Assembly: GCF_007746075.1 (NCBI RefSeq)
Contig: NZ_CP036339.1
Coordinates: forward strand, 6,070,028 to 6,134,027
Reading direction: 5' to 3'
From: Lacipirellula limnantheis
Lineage (GTDB): Bacteria > Planctomycetota > Planctomycetia > Pirellulales > Lacipirellulaceae
Length of the DNA: 64,000 nt
Shown here: positions 1 through 10,059 of the stretch, piece by piece
Layout of the letters: each line of letters opens with the position of its first letter
How positions within the stretch are numbered: position 1 is the stretch's first letter
Translations under genes and position numbers: made by a program
Notes under the pieces: model-generated
What the model saw: the letters and a program-made list of their open reading frames with translations, nothing else
Database searches by the model: none
Told to the model about the DNA's origin: nothing

Positions 1-370
1 TGCGGCTCCGAGTCCGTGCTAGAGCGCGCGGGAGAGCTGCCAGCGCCGGGGCGCGCGCTCTGGCGCTGGCGGCCGCCCTGCCCTCTCCTGAAGAGCAAGG
101 GGGGCTTTGCTTAGCTATCAGCGACGAGACGTTTCGGTTCTCGGTGGAACTGGAGGTCGTCGCCGAGTTACTGCCAAGGGACTGGCAAGGCCGGGGCGAG
201 ATCGATCGCAAGCGATCAAGCGTGAGCGTCATTGCTGACAGTTATCACGAGATAGTTGCCGGACATTCTGTCCGGCGGCGCTGGCGCACTTTGAGCGACC
301 GTGCGGGATCCGACTTGGGTAAACGAAGGATCCAGATGAACGCCGCCTGAAGATCAATGGTAAGCAGCGT
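1..370. other. No supportable gene
   Basis: This left-edge stretch is GC-rich. A plus-strand ORF at 144-350 has no recognisable domain, signal or ribosome site and looks like chance. Inverted repeats built on CGCGCGCTCT occur near 20-65. Nothing else was seen. Confidence 0.4.
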
Positions 371-607
371 CTACCTGCGGTCGAGGCAGCGGGCGCGGTC
401 GTATTCTCGACTTCCGGTGCGAGCGCATAAGGGGCTTGTACAGCAAGAACTCAGACGACTCTGCGTCCTTGAAGTAACTGCACCACCAGCACAAACGGCT
501 AGCATCAAGGGAACCAGCACGCCCTTGGCCAGATAAAGGGCGGCGATGACCACGGCCATCGATCCCAGAATCCGCGCCGACTTAAGAAAATGATCTTCTG
601 GCGCCAT
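371..607 (-). pseudogene. Fragment of an AI-2E family transporter
   Basis: The first ~38 residues (a start ending in an ARILGSMAVVIAALYLAKGV-type helix and LVPLMLAV) resemble the N-terminal membrane segment of AI-2E/YdiK-type permeases, which normally exceed 340 residues. After LMLAV the reading becomes low-complexity and stops at 78 residues, so only the first helix remains. The rest has been deleted or replaced. The assignment rests on one transmembrane segment and could be another membrane protein. Confidence 0.45.
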
Positions 608-755
608 CTGAGTGCTTTCCTAGAATCCCAGGATGAACCAGTCTACGGCGAACGCCCTGGACTGTGAGTCTCTGACAAATGCCGTCGACAGAGCGTGGCA
701 ACACTGGCGAGATATCCAAACGCAGACATAGGGCGGCGTCCCGCGGGGCGTAAGC

Positions 756-1034
756 TCAATGCGGTCGCTTGGTTCGATGCGAGGTCTCCTTCCATTCCAC
801 GGTCAACTTGTCGATGACTTGATGAACGCCCGCTACCTGCCGCGCCAACACGATCGCAGTCTGCCTTAGAAAGAATGAATGAACGAGTCCGGAGAGTGTT
901 ATGATCCTCCCCTCGGCAGCAACGTTGACTCGCCTGAAGTCGGTACGCTTCGCGACTAAGTGGTTCTGCACCGTTAGCGCCAGATCAGACTCCGTCGCGT
1001 TGCCTTCCGAACGTTTTTCGGGAGTTGTTTTCAT
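756..1034 (-). CDS. BON-domain protein (small)
   Basis: A 92-residue protein whose body is one BON domain: a short helix, then GRIITLSGLVHSFFLRQTA, a helix, and VAGVHQVIDKLTVEW. The glycine-centred V-x-L-x-G-x-V turn and the closing V-x-x-V-x-x-L strand are diagnostic. BON domains are thought to bind phospholipid or envelope components. No signal peptide is visible, so it may be cytoplasmic or start further upstream. The gene lies between the transporter fragment and the ABC exporter, on the same strand as both. The role is unknown; the domain call is fairly safe. Confidence 0.7.
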   Translation of the reverse strand: MKTTPEKRSEGNATESDLALTVQNHLVAKRTDFRRVNVAAEGRIITLSGLVHSFFLRQTAIVLARQVAGVHQVIDKLTVEWKETSHRTKRPH

Positions 1035-1313
1035 GTTCTGACCACCCGAAGCCTATAGCAGCAATCTTCGTGCCGCCGGGCATAATGATGCGGGTGAGGC
1101 GAACTGTCGACATGGTCGCCTGTTGAAACATTGGGGAGTGAGCCATTTCGCACGTCGAAATCGTTTCGTGTTCTTCGATTGTCCGCTCCATTGCGAACTG
1201 CTCAGCATCCATTCCACCGCAAGGTAGCCGATAATCCGCCTTTGCTATGCCGGCTGGCTGACCGTTCGACGCGTCTGTTCGCGATGGTGCTCGGCGGCCG
1301 TCACCAATGGACC

Positions 1314-3302
1314 TTATCCCGGCGCCATGCTGCCGAGCGTCATGTGAATTTGTTGCTCGACCATCGTGCGGTACTTACCGCCCTTGGCCATAAGCTCGGC
1401 ATGCGTCCCGGTTTGGCTGATGCGACCACTTTCGACGACGACAATCAAGTTGGCCCCGACGATCGTACTTAATCGGTGAGCGATGACGAAACTCGTTCTT
1501 CCGTGCATCAGCGTGGCGAGGCTTTGCTGGATGAGCTGCTCGCTGTCGGTGTCCAGGTTGCTCGTCGCCTCGTCGAGAATGAGTAGCTTTGGGTCGGCCA
1601 GAATCGCCCGCGCAATGGCGAGTCGTTGCCGTTGGCCGCCGCTGAGGCGGACCCCGCGCTCGCCGATAACGGTTTGCATGCCATCGGTCTGCCGATCGAT
1701 GAATTCGGCGGCGTTCGCCGCCTCCGCGGCAGCGCGAACATCCGTTGGCGTGGCGTCACGTCGCGAATAGGCGATGTTATCGAAAATCGTGCCGTCGAAC
1801 AGGAAGACGTCCTGCTCGACGATTCCCAGCAGCGAGCGGAAGGATTCGACGTCGTAATCACGTAAGTCCCGGCCATCGAGCGTAATGCGTCCCGCTGTGG
1901 GATCATAAAACCGCGCTACAAGATTGCTCAGAGTCGTCTTGCCCGCGCCGCTGGGGCCGACGAGGGCCACGGTTTGGCCGGCGCTGATCTTTAGATTGAT
2001 GTCATTGAGCGCCGGGGTTTCGGCCCCTGGGTAGCTGAAGGTCACGTGCTCGAACGCGACGTCTCCTGCGATTAGTCGCCGATCGGCCTTGATCGAGCTG
2101 GGCGACGCGGACATTTCTCGCGATTCCCCAAGAATGTCAAGCACGCGGTCGAGCCCGCTGAGGCTGTTTTGAAACTGAGTCGCGCTTTGTACCAGCGTCG
2201 CGAGCGGCTCTAGGAGCATCAGCAGGTAAACGAGGAACATCATGAGGTCCCCGACGGTCATATGCCCTTCCAGCACGCGCCAACCGCCATAGAGCAGCAG
2301 GGCTGCACTGGCGATCGGGATGAGAGCTTCCCACACCATTTCGATGCCGCGCATCCACCACCGGGCGTACAATTCCTGGCGCGCCATTAGGTTATTCTCG
2401 GTCGTGAAGCGTGCCGTCTCCCGCCGCTGTCGGCTGAACGCCCGCACGACGCGCATGCCGGCGAACGACTCAGCGGCGCCGGCGTCGATCTGCTCGCGCT
2501 GCTTGCGAATAACGCGAAACTGCGGCCGGATGTTGCTGATCCAGGCGCGGTGCGTGAAGTACACGATCGGCAGCAGGACGATGGCTCCTGCCAGCAGCGT
2601 CCAATCGACCCACGCCAGGATCGCTAGGCTGCCGAAGAGCTGAATGATCGCCCGCCATGGATTGAACACCATGCCGAACATGAGTTCGCCCACAGCGCCG
2701 CCATCTTCGCGCAGGATGGACGCGACGCCGCCGGAACGGATTTCCTGCACACGATGCAGCGGCAACCGTATCGCGTGCTCGAATACCCGATGACGCACGC
2801 GGAGCTGGATTTGCTTGGAGATCTTGGTAGCGTACCAACGTCCCCAGAGGTAAATCACGATCTTCACCATCGAAACCACGGTGATGGCGACGACCGTTGC
2901 CAGTAACAGCCGATGCGGGTCTGCCAGTTGCGGGAAACGGTATAGCCACGGCTGCGGCAGGGACTTGCCGTTCAGGCCGTAGTCGATGATGAACTTTGTG
3001 CCCGCTGGCGGGAGTAGGCCAATGAGAGTGGCCGCGGTCGCCGACGCCAGGATCCAAAATACTTGCCGTTGAAAGGGTCTTAGCAGGCGCACGAATTCCC
3101 ACACCAATTGCCGCGCCGTGCGAATGCGCGGGCGTGCAGGGCGAGAATCGAGTGGACCGTGAATGCTGCCGCTTGCGGGCAGTTCGCGCTGACGAACCTT
3201 CTCACGATACCGATTGAAGCGCGAGCGGCTCGCGCTGGAGGGGCGCTCGACATTGTTCGCGTGCGACGCGGAAGGCCAAGTATCTTGTTCAGGCGATTCC
3301 AT
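1314..3302 (-). CDS. ABC transporter, fused permease/ATPase (MsbA-like exporter)
   Basis: This 662-residue half-transporter has a hydrophilic N-terminal extension of ~70 residues, a six-helix transmembrane domain (about 75-400) and a C-terminal ATPase. Walker A GPSGAGKTT starts near residue 449, the signature LSGGQRQR near 553, Walker B LLILDE near 573 followed by the D-loop, and the switch histidine lies in IAHRLST. All catalytic residues are present. Such proteins work as dimers exporting lipids, drugs or peptides; the substrate cannot be told from sequence. The extended N-terminus is unusual, and a downstream start is possible. It stands alone on the minus strand; the IS element lies 250 bp beyond its 5' end. 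Confidence 0.93.
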   Translation of the reverse strand: MESPEQDTWPSASHANNVERPSSASRSRFNRYREKVRQRELPASGSIHGPLDSRPARPRIRTARQLVWEFVRLLRPFQRQVFWILASATAATLIGLLPPAGTKFIIDYGLNGKSLPQPWLYRFPQLADPHRLLLATVVAITVVSMVKIVIYLWGRWYATKISKQIQLRVRHRVFEHAIRLPLHRVQEIRSGGVASILREDGGAVGELMFGMVFNPWRAIIQLFGSLAILAWVDWTLLAGAIVLLPIVYFTHRAWISNIRPQFRVIRKQREQIDAGAAESFAGMRVVRAFSRQRRETARFTTENNLMARQELYARWWMRGIEMVWEALIPIASAALLLYGGWRVLEGHMTVGDLMMFLVYLLMLLEPLATLVQSATQFQNSLSGLDRVLDILGESREMSASPSSIKADRRLIAGDVAFEHVTFSYPGAETPALNDINLKISAGQTVALVGPSGAGKTTLSNLVARFYDPTAGRITLDGRDLRDYDVESFRSLLGIVEQDVFLFDGTIFDNIAYSRRDATPTDVRAAAEAANAAEFIDRQTDGMQTVIGERGVRLSGGQRQRLAIARAILADPKLLILDEATSNLDTDSEQLIQQSLATLMHGRTSFVIAHRLSTIVGANLIVVVESGRISQTGTHAELMAKGGKYRTMVEQQIHMTLGSMAPG

Positions 3303-3554
3303 TTCGACCCATCGCCTGGCGATCGTGGACTTTGTATCGACATGCGTCGTTTCAATAGATTGTCCACTTGCCCGCCTCCAGGGACAAGGATGGCGTTGCT
3401 AGTGAGCGGGCTGCGTTCTGCGGCGATTTCGGAACATGGACCAATCCGCCAGTCAGCTACCTTGCCTCGCGGCCCTGCACCTCCGCCGTAAGGGACCAAC
3501 AGGGACAACACGCTCTACCGTGCACAGGCTCCACGACGACCAGCAACGTTTTGT

Positions 3555-3572
3555 CTAGAAGCTGTTTCACAA
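3555..3572 (+). repeat. Left terminal inverted repeat of the IS
   Basis: Exact reverse complement of 4456-4473, including the outer CTAG. Confidence 0.9.
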
Positions 3573-3640
3573 GTGCATTGAGTTAAGATTGCGCCCTGGA
3601 AGGAGTTACGATTCAATGGTCGTTGAAAGGAGTCCTTTCG

Positions 3641-4461
3641 ATGGCCAAGACGTATGCGGCATCGTACGAACCGATGTTGACGGACGAGCAGTGGACGAAG
3701 CTCGCTCCGCTGTTTCCAGAGCCAGTCCGCTCAGCGCGCGGGGGACAGACGCCGATCGACAATCGGCATTGTTTCGAAGGCATTCTGTGGATGTTGCGGT
3801 ACGGCGCGGCGTGGAAGGCGTTGCCCAGGGGGTATCCTTCGGCGAGCACCTGCTGGCGGCGGCTGCAAGACTGGGCCGACGACGACGTGCTGGAGGAAGC
3901 GTGGCGTGTTCTGCTAGGGGAGCTCGACCAGCGAGGTCGCTTGGTCTGGGAGGAATGCTTCGCGGATGCGACGTTCATTCCGGCGAAAAAAGGGGGGCTC
4001 GAATCGGGAAAACCAAGCGCGGCAAAGGCACGAAGCTGGTGGTGGTGGCGGATGGCGAGGGCGTACCTCTGGGGCTGTGCGTCGAGTCGGCCTCGCCCCA
4101 CGAAAGCACGCTCATCGAAGCCACGCTCGACGACGTGAACGTGCCGCGTCGAGATCGTCGTCGTTCGCCGCGGAAGGTCACGCGCTTGATCTACGACAGG
4201 GCGGCCGACAGCGACCCGCTGCGAAAGCGCCTGGAAGAACGAGGGGTGGAATTGATCTGTCCGCATCGCGTGAACCGCCGCAAACCGAAACTTCAGGACG
4301 GGCGAAAACTCAGGCGCTACCGACGCCGTTGGAAAATCGAACGCACCTTCGCCTGGCTCCAGAATTACCGACGACTCGCCATCCGCTACGAACGAAAACC
4401 CCAACTCTTCCAAGCCTTCGTGCACGTCGCCTGCTTACTCATCACTCTCAAACGGTTGTGA
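3641..4461 (+). CDS. IS5 family transposase, made by -1 frameshift
   Basis: The first frame starts at ATG 3641 (GAAAGGAG 8-15 nt upstream) and carries the N-terminal IS5 domain (LTDEQWTKLAPLFP ... GILWMLRYGAAWKALP) up to DATFIPAKKGG. The rest of the DDE catalytic domain lies in the -1 frame, from GKTKRGKGTKLVVVADGEG through the DPLRKRL region to RRRWKIERTFAWLQNYRRL, and ends at 4461. The switch falls on A6G6 at 3986-3997, as expected for programmed -1 slippage in IS5/IS427-type elements. The first DDE aspartate is in DATF and the glutamate in WKIERTFAW. Both terminal repeats are intact, so the copy may be active. The recoding itself is inferred. Confidence 0.85.
3986..3997 (+). other. A6G6 slippery heptamer region for -1 frameshifting
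   Basis: AAAAAAGGGGGG sits in zero frame as AAA AAA GGG GGG and in the -1 frame the downstream transposase domain is open. The same run is conserved in the second copy at 25799-25810, which argues that it is a recoding signal and not a sequencing slip. Confidence 0.75.
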
Positions 4462-4473
4462 AACAGCTTCTAG
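4456..4473 (+). repeat. Right terminal inverted repeat of the IS
   Basis: Ends GCTTCTAG. Identical to the right end of the truncated copy at 26269-26286, while the flanking DNA differs. Confidence 0.9.
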
Positions 4474-4613
4474 TGACTACGGGCATTTTGCCCGTGGGCG
4501 CACTTGCCAAGGTAACTGATGTCGGCGTGATGACGCTGTTCATCAAGCCGGGCAGCACTTGGGAACGGCTACAATGCGAGCTTCACCGGAAAGCTACCCA
4601 ACTCGCCGGCGGC

Positions 4614-4619
4614 TAGAAT
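4614..4619 (+). promoter_or_regulatory. TAGAAT box 7 nt before ATG 4627
   Basis: The string GGCGGCTAGAATGCGAGGC runs into ATG 4627 and matches the motif seen at 17006 and 21951. The ORF it would serve (4627-5124) reads antisense to remnant coding sequence and does not look like a protein, so the box may have lost its gene. Confidence 0.4.
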
Positions 4620-4739
4620 GCGAGGCATGGGAGACAATGACAATCGCCCAATCTGCGGACTGCCCCTATTGGTCGACTCCAGGCGGTTGACGTCTACCCG
4701 ACGATCAGAGGACGGAAAGCGGCTAGGTGGGGATAATGT

Positions 4740-4980
4740 TCGATTTGCCGAGTGCCCAGCCTCCAGGGTGAGTTGCTTCACTTCGGGCAAGGCACGCAAA
4801 TGCCGCAAGTCATCGTCCTGCAGCGCGTCGACCGTCATCAATGGATCGAGTTCGCGAGTGCGATCGAGGCGCACGGCAATGATAAGCTCAGGGTCGTCCG
4901 GATCGGCGTCGAGCTCGCCGCCAAACTACCGAATCCACTCGATGGACTCGCTCCTCGATTCCGCAGAAATAGCTGCAGCG
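4740..4980 (-). pseudogene. Remnant of a leucine-rich-repeat-like gene
   Basis: Reading the minus strand from about 4980 gives a protein-like stretch (FGGELDADPDDPELIIAV, then RTRELDPLMTVDALQDDDLR and LRALPEVKQLTLEAG). The end resembles planctomycete leucine-rich repeats. A TAG interrupts the frame just before FGGELD, and the sequence decays on both sides. No intact gene could be drawn across 4474-5329. It lies beside the IS, in a debris zone. Confidence 0.4.
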
Positions 4981-5329
4981 TCGATCGGCGCTAACCGATT
5001 CGGCGACCCCTCCTGCCCGACGATCGTCCGTCCGAATCAGAATCCAAGCCCCATCAGGGCGAAACGGAACCAGCGGCGCCCTACCATGTCGGATCTCCCT
5101 ATCAGCAAGGCTGCCACGCCATGACGACGTATTGTTGATCCTTGCGCGACTAATGAGCCTCTGCCAATCGCTCATGCCTCGGCAAATTCCGTACGATGCT
5201 AGCGCCTGTTTGGGTTCATTCACGGCGCAAGGATCGATCGAACTAGAGGTTACACTCCCCCACTAAAGCAGCTGGCGACGGGCGGCGCAAAATCAACCCT
5301 AGCCCCCAGCTTCCCGGCCAGGGTCAGGG

Positions 5330-5659
5330 GTGGATAGGGGCTTTCATACTCGCCGGTCGCCACTGGGAGTATCTGCGCCTCGGCCGCACTGCTTCTTGAA
5401 TCTCACTTTGCAGGCTGGCTCAGTTTCAGGGGAAACACCAGTCGGCAACGACTTCAAGATCTCCGTCGCCTGGCAGTCCCACGCCGAAGCCAAGCAAGGA
5501 CGCGAAGGCGAGCGGCCGCTCCACAAGGACGGCCTCATCGGCATCACTTTCAACCTGGACTTACTTGTCGACGGCACCGAAGCCGCCAAGGGCAATCTCA
5601 AGCTCTCGATCCCCGGAGGCATACAGGCCGACTTCTCCGGTCGCCTGACCGGCGTTTAG
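5330..5659 (+). CDS. Hypothetical protein, possibly a fragment
   Basis: The last ~80 codons (from GNDFKISVAWQSHAEAKQG to ADFSGRLTGV) show strong G/C third-position bias and an alternating beta-strand look. The first 30 codons do not, which suggests an older gene cut at its 5' end. No domain was recognised and no clear ribosome site precedes 5330. It converges with the large surface protein, whose stop codon is 12 nt away on the opposite strand. Confidence 0.35.
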   Translation: MDRGFHTRRSPLGVSAPRPHCFLNLTLQAGSVSGETPVGNDFKISVAWQSHAEAKQGREGERPLHKDGLIGITFNLDLLVDGTEAAKGNLKLSIPGGIQADFSGRLTGV

Positions 5660-5670
5660 GTTCCTCGCCT

Positions 5671-8600
5671 CTAAGCCCGGCGACAACGCGCTCGGCCCAC
5701 TGTTCGAAACACGGTCGCGGGAGCGAACAAGCTCGTTAAGTCGCCGCCGGAGTAGAGCGCCGCATGGGCCGCGTCCACCACTGCGGCTGACGAGCCGCTC
5801 GCGTCGGCCGCCACGACGCTCATCGCCAAGGCTCCAGTTGTAGCCGCGGCGCCCATCCCCGTCGCGCCGAACTGCGCTCGCCACGCCGCGAGGTCGCCGT
5901 GATCCACATCCCCGTCGCCGTCGCTGTTGCCATGCGTGCGAAGGGCGCTCACGGTTCTCCCCAGGCCGCGTTGCCACGCCAAGAAGTCCGCGCCGTCGGC
6001 GTCGCCATCGGAGTCAAAGTCCGCCGTGGGGCCGTTGACGGTCACTGTCACCGTCGCCGTGAAAGTCAGTCCCAAACTATCCTGCATCGTGTACGAGAAC
6101 GTCTCGGTCGCGACCTCTCCTGCTGAAAGACTGAGTAACGAGCCGCCCACGGCATAAGTCACCGCGCTCCCGCCCGCCGCGATCGCCACTGTCCCCTGCA
6201 GCCCCGCGGCGTTCACGGCGACGACCGTCTTGCTGTCGGGCACATCCACGGGCGTGGGGTCGAGGTAAAGAAAACTAAAGTCCCCTGTAAACTCCGGCCG
6301 GGGAGGATCGATGCGCGTATCGGGATCGGCGTCGTTGGCAAGCACATCGATGACGACGAGCGTCGTGCCCGGCGACACAGTCGCGGCGTCATTCGCCGCA
6401 ACCGGTGCGTCGTTCGCGCCGCCCAGCACGGTCACGGTGACCGAGGCCGTCGAGGTTTGCCCGCTACGTGAAGTGATCGTGTAGAAGAAGGCGTCCACGC
6501 CGGTCTCTCCGGCATTAAGGCTCTGCTGGGGTGTGTAGCGGATGCTGCGTCCGTCCGGCGAAATCGTGGCATTACCGAGCAGCCGCGGAAAGCCGGGCGT
6601 CACCCCGATTAATTGGACAGCACCATCAAAAAAACCGAATCGCGGCGCGGAGTACCAGCCGGCGCCGTCAATCGAGTTCACGGTGAACTGGCTGAGCGGG
6701 TCGGCGTCGTGAAAGTCGTTTCCCAGGACGTTGATCACGATGGTCCCGCCGTCTTCCTGCGCGACCGCGGTATCCGCCACGGCGCGGAGCCCATCGGTCA
6801 CGCCCGTGACGGTCAGCGTCACCGTCGCCGTCGAGAGCGCGCCGGCGCCGTCGCGCATCGTGTAGGTTAACGAGTCGGCGGCAGTTTCTCCTGCCGCCAA
6901 CGATTGGAAGCTCGCGCCGGCCGTGTACAAAACACCCGACCCATTCGCGGCCACGCTCACCGTTCCGCGCAAGCCGGCGCCAGCGACCGAGACAACTCGC
7001 TTAGTGTCGCCGGCGTCCGCATCGGTATCATTCGCCAACACGGCCAGCATCACGTTGCTTGCGTCTTCCGAGACCGTCAACGCATCCGGACTGGCCACCG
7101 GCGCGCTGTTGGCGCCTTGCACTTGCACGGTCACGGTTGCCGTTGAGACCGCGCCGCTGCCATCCCGCATCGTGTAGCGGAACTGCTCCGTCGCCTGCTG
7201 TCCCGCCCGAAGCGACCTAAACGCGTTCCCGACGCTGTAAACCACCCCCTGACCGTCCTCGGTAATCGCCACCGTGCCGCTTAGCCCCGCGGCGTCCACC
7301 GACAACACCTGCTTCGTGTCGCCGTTGTCAACGTCGAAGTCGTTGTTTAGCACGCCAATGATTACGGGACCGCCCCCCTCGTTAGCCACGGCGCTGTCAG
7401 CCGCGGCAAGCGGCGCCTGGTTCGTCCCGACGACCGTGACCATTACCGTCGCCGTCGATTGAGCGCCGGCCGTGTCGCCCATCGTATAGGTGAACTGCTC
7501 GGTTGCGGTTGCACCGACCGGTAGGTGCGCAAACGCCGAACCGGCGGAGTAGACAACGCCTGCGTCGCCCGGAGCGATCGACGCGTTCCCTTGCAGTCCG
7601 GCGCTATTCAGGCCGAGCACGAGCTTGCCTTGGCCCTCGTCGGGATCGAGGTCGTTCGCCAACACGTCAATCGTGATCGGCGCCCCCACGTCTGACGTCG
7701 AAGTCGCGTCGGCCACGGCCACGGGGGCCGTGTTGCTGCCGTCAATCGCCACCATCACGGTCGCGGTCGACTGAACGCCCGACAAGTCCTCAATCGTGTA
7801 GCTGAAGGTCTCCGTCGCCGTCTCGCCCGGTTGCAGATGCGCAAACGCATTGCCCGCCGTATAGATCAGACGGGCCCCGCCTGGAGCCAACGCCACTGTA
7901 CCCTGCAGGCCAGTCGCGTCGATCGCGACGACCGTCTTAGTGTCCCCGGCGTCCGGGTCCGTATCGTTCGCCAACATGTTGATGAAGACCGGCGCCGCAT
8001 TCTTCCCAATCGTGACGTGATCCGCCGCTGCGACTGGCGCATCATTCATCCCGAGCAACGTGATCGTGACCCAGTTGCTCGACTCGCCGCCGGCGCTGTC
8101 GCTAACCGTATAGAGAAAAACATCCGCCGCAGATTGCCCTGCCCTGAGGCTTTGAAAGGCCTGTCCTGGAGAATAGACGACGCTCTGCCCCGTTGGTAGC
8201 ACGGTCGCCGTTCCCCTCAGAGCCGGAATCGCCGGGAAAGCCACGGGGAAGGTCACGGTGCCGCTGATGACAATCACAAACCCCGCCGGCCGCCCGTTTC
8301 CATCGATCGCGACGACCGTCTTGGAATCGTCCACGTCGACGTCCGTGTCATTCGCCAGCACGTTGACCACCAGCGACGCCGCATCTTCCGAGATCGTCAC
8401 GCTGTCGGCGACGGCCACCGGGTCGTCGTTGGCGCCGGTGACCGTCACCGTTACCGTCGCCGTCGACTGCAAGCCCGCATTGTCCACGACGGTGTAACGG
8501 AACTGGTCGGTCGCCGTTTCGCCCGCTCCCAGCGTCTGAGTGGGCGTGTAAAAGATCCGCGGAGTTCCTCCCTGGGTGGCGAACGCAATCGACCCCACAG

Positions 8601-9945
8601 TCCCCGTCCGGTCGATGGAGAGAATTCGCAATGTGTCCCCGGCATCCGGATCCGTATCGTTCGCCAGAACGTTCACCAAGAGCGTCTGCCCTTCCTGCGC
8701 GGCCGCGGCGTCGTCGACGGCCGTCGGACCGTCGTTTGCGCCGAGGATCGTCACCGTCACTGTCGCGGTAGAGGCGGCGCCGGCAGCGTCCCGTATCGTG
8801 TAAGTGAACGTTTCCGTCCCGCTCTCGCCGGCCTTCAGTGCGTTGAACGCTTGCCCCGCCGCATAGCGCAAGCTCGTTCCGTCGGGCGCTACCGTGACGC
8901 TCCCCAGGAGGCCCGCGCTGTTCACCGTGATGATCGTGTGCGTGTCGTCGACATTTGGATCGGTATCATTGCCGAGCACGTCGATGACGACGTCATCACT
9001 ATCTTCGCTCAGCGTCGCCGCATCATCCTTCGCCTCCGGCACCGCGTTTGCCAACACGATCCCTCCCGCAATGACGCCCGCATTGACGGCCGGCAGCGGG
9101 CTATTACTGACGGTCAAGGCGCCCAGCAGATCGGTCGTGGTTGCCGTGAACGCTCCCAACGAGCCAGCCGCTTGAATGCCGTTGAGTGTAAGTCGGCCGT
9201 TCCCGCCCGCGGCCGAGATCGTGAGGGCCGTGCTCGCATCCGTTCCGGTCAGCTGCAAATCCCAGCCGGCGCCACTCTTGGTCACTTCGCCGGCGCCGGG
9301 TCCAGCCAGACTGAACGTCGCGACCGTCCCGTCGGCGTCGCGCAGCGTCAATGGCGTCGACCCCGCCTGCCCCGCAATCGCACCGAATCTCCAAGCGACA
9401 GTGAACGTGCCGCCGACTGCGACGTTATTCGTCTCATTGCTCTCAATCGTGTCGTTGTCATGATCAACCTTCGCCAGCACCCGATACGTCCCGGGATCAA
9501 GCTGCGCGGCAATCGTCACCGGCACGGTCAGGTCCTTCGAGTCGTCCGCGTCGACGCCCCCGCCGGAAATCGCAACGCCCATTAGCAGATCCGAGCCGTC
9601 GAGCGTCGCGTCCGTCGAAACATAGACGCCGACCTCCATCCGATTGGAATCCTGGTCCCCCTGGTTCACGACGTTGACCTGGACCGTTCCCGCGGCCCCT
9701 ACGATGGCCGGACTCGGCAGGTTCTGGGACTGGATCACGCCCACCAAGTCGGCAGCCAGCAACGCCCGCGACTCGAGCCGCTCAAACTGCAGCGGAGCAA
9801 CCAGTCCATGCGCCTTGGCGCTGGTGCGGCGACGATACTTCGCCGCGGCCTGTTCCAAGCGGACGGGGCGAAAAAGGCGACGCCACTTGCCTGCCGCCCT
9901 CGTGCGTAGCGCGTGCAATTCCGAAGAGTTCTCGTCGATTGGCAT
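5671..9945 (-). CDS. Giant surface protein: CARDB, nine tandem repeats, dockerin
   Basis: 1424 residues from ATG 9945 (AAAGG lies upstream; an in-frame ATG at 10059 gives a less likely extension). An arginine-rich N-terminus leads to FERLESRALLAADL, the export motif typical of planctomycete cell-surface proteins. A CARDB domain follows (VNVVNQGDQDS ... NETNNVAV). Then come nine repeats of ~90-110 residues with the core V-x-VLANDTDxDxGDTKxV and the end TATVTVTV, i.e. cadherin-like or Big_9 'tandem-95' modules. Near the C-terminus a dockerin-like pair (DFDSDGDADGADFLAWQRGL and NSDGDGDVDHGDLAAWRAQF) provides calcium-binding loops. The likely role is calcium-dependent adhesion or matrix. No secretion partner is adjacent. 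The eighth and ninth repeats carry insertions. Confidence 0.9.
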   Translation of the reverse strand: MPIDENSSELHALRTRAAGKWRRLFRPVRLEQAAAKYRRRTSAKAHGLVAPLQFERLESRALLAADLVGVIQSQNLPSPAIVGAAGTVQVNVVNQGDQDSNRMEVGVYVSTDATLDGSDLLMGVAISGGGVDADDSKDLTVPVTIAAQLDPGTYRVLAKVDHDNDTIESNETNNVAVGGTFTVAWRFGAIAGQAGSTPLTLRDADGTVATFSLAGPGAGEVTKSGAGWDLQLTGTDASTALTISAAGGNGRLTLNGIQAAGSLGAFTATTTDLLGALTVSNSPLPAVNAGVIAGGIVLANAVPEAKDDAATLSEDSDDVVIDVLGNDTDPNVDDTHTIITVNSAGLLGSVTVAPDGTSLRYAAGQAFNALKAGESGTETFTYTIRDAAGAASTATVTVTILGANDGPTAVDDAAAAQEGQTLLVNVLANDTDPDAGDTLRILSIDRTGTVGSIAFATQGGTPRIFYTPTQTLGAGETATDQFRYTVVDNAGLQSTATVTVTVTGANDDPVAVADSVTISEDAASLVVNVLANDTDVDVDDSKTVVAIDGNGRPAGFVIVISGTVTFPVAFPAIPALRGTATVLPTGQSVVYSPGQAFQSLRAGQSAADVFLYTVSDSAGGESSNWVTITLLGMNDAPVAAADHVTIGKNAAPVFINMLANDTDPDAGDTKTVVAIDATGLQGTVALAPGGARLIYTAGNAFAHLQPGETATETFSYTIEDLSGVQSTATVMVAIDGSNTAPVAVADATSTSDVGAPITIDVLANDLDPDEGQGKLVLGLNSAGLQGNASIAPGDAGVVYSAGSAFAHLPVGATATEQFTYTMGDTAGAQSTATVMVTVVGTNQAPLAAADSAVANEGGGPVIIGVLNNDFDVDNGDTKQVLSVDAAGLSGTVAITEDGQGVVYSVGNAFRSLRAGQQATEQFRYTMRDGSGAVSTATVTVQVQGANSAPVASPDALTVSEDASNVMLAVLANDTDADAGDTKRVVSVAGAGLRGTVSVAANGSGVLYTAGASFQSLAAGETAADSLTYTMRDGAGALSTATVTLTVTGVTDGLRAVADTAVAQEDGGTIVINVLGNDFHDADPLSQFTVNSIDGAGWYSAPRFGFFDGAVQLIGVTPGFPRLLGNATISPDGRSIRYTPQQSLNAGETGVDAFFYTITSRSGQTSTASVTVTVLGGANDAPVAANDAATVSPGTTLVVIDVLANDADPDTRIDPPRPEFTGDFSFLYLDPTPVDVPDSKTVVAVNAAGLQGTVAIAAGGSAVTYAVGGSLLSLSAGEVATETFSYTMQDSLGLTFTATVTVTVNGPTADFDSDGDADGADFLAWQRGLGRTVSALRTHGNSDGDGDVDHGDLAAWRAQFGATGMGAAATTGALAMSVVAADASGSSAAVVDAAHAALYSGGDLTSLFAPATVFRTVGRARCRRA

Positions 9946-10059
9946 CGAGACAGACCTTTGTGACAAATCGAAGACCGCATCAACACGAAATCGCCCGTTG
10001 ACAAAAGACTCGCCCGAACTCGGGAGGAACCACCTAGATCCGCAATCCCGGGCGCCCAC

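Larger units (their letters stand above)
3555..4473 (+). mobile_element. IS5-type insertion sequence, complete
   Basis: About 0.9 kb bounded by perfect 18-bp inverted repeats, CTAGAAGCTGTTTCACAA at 3555-3572 and its complement at 4456-4473. It carries one transposase split over two frames by an A6G6 run. Both ends finish in CTAG, so this 4-mer may be a duplicated YTAR-type target rather than part of the element; if so the element proper is 3559-4469. A second, 5'-truncated copy lies at 25741-26286. Confidence 0.9.

Noticed and set aside
3613..4425. 270-codon minus-strand ORF across the IS
   Set aside because: Shadow of the transposase; the same antisense ORF recurs over the second copy.
4618..5124. 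168-codon plus-strand ORF after the TAGAAT box
   Set aside because: Ser/Arg-rich, and antisense to remnant LRR-like coding sequence.
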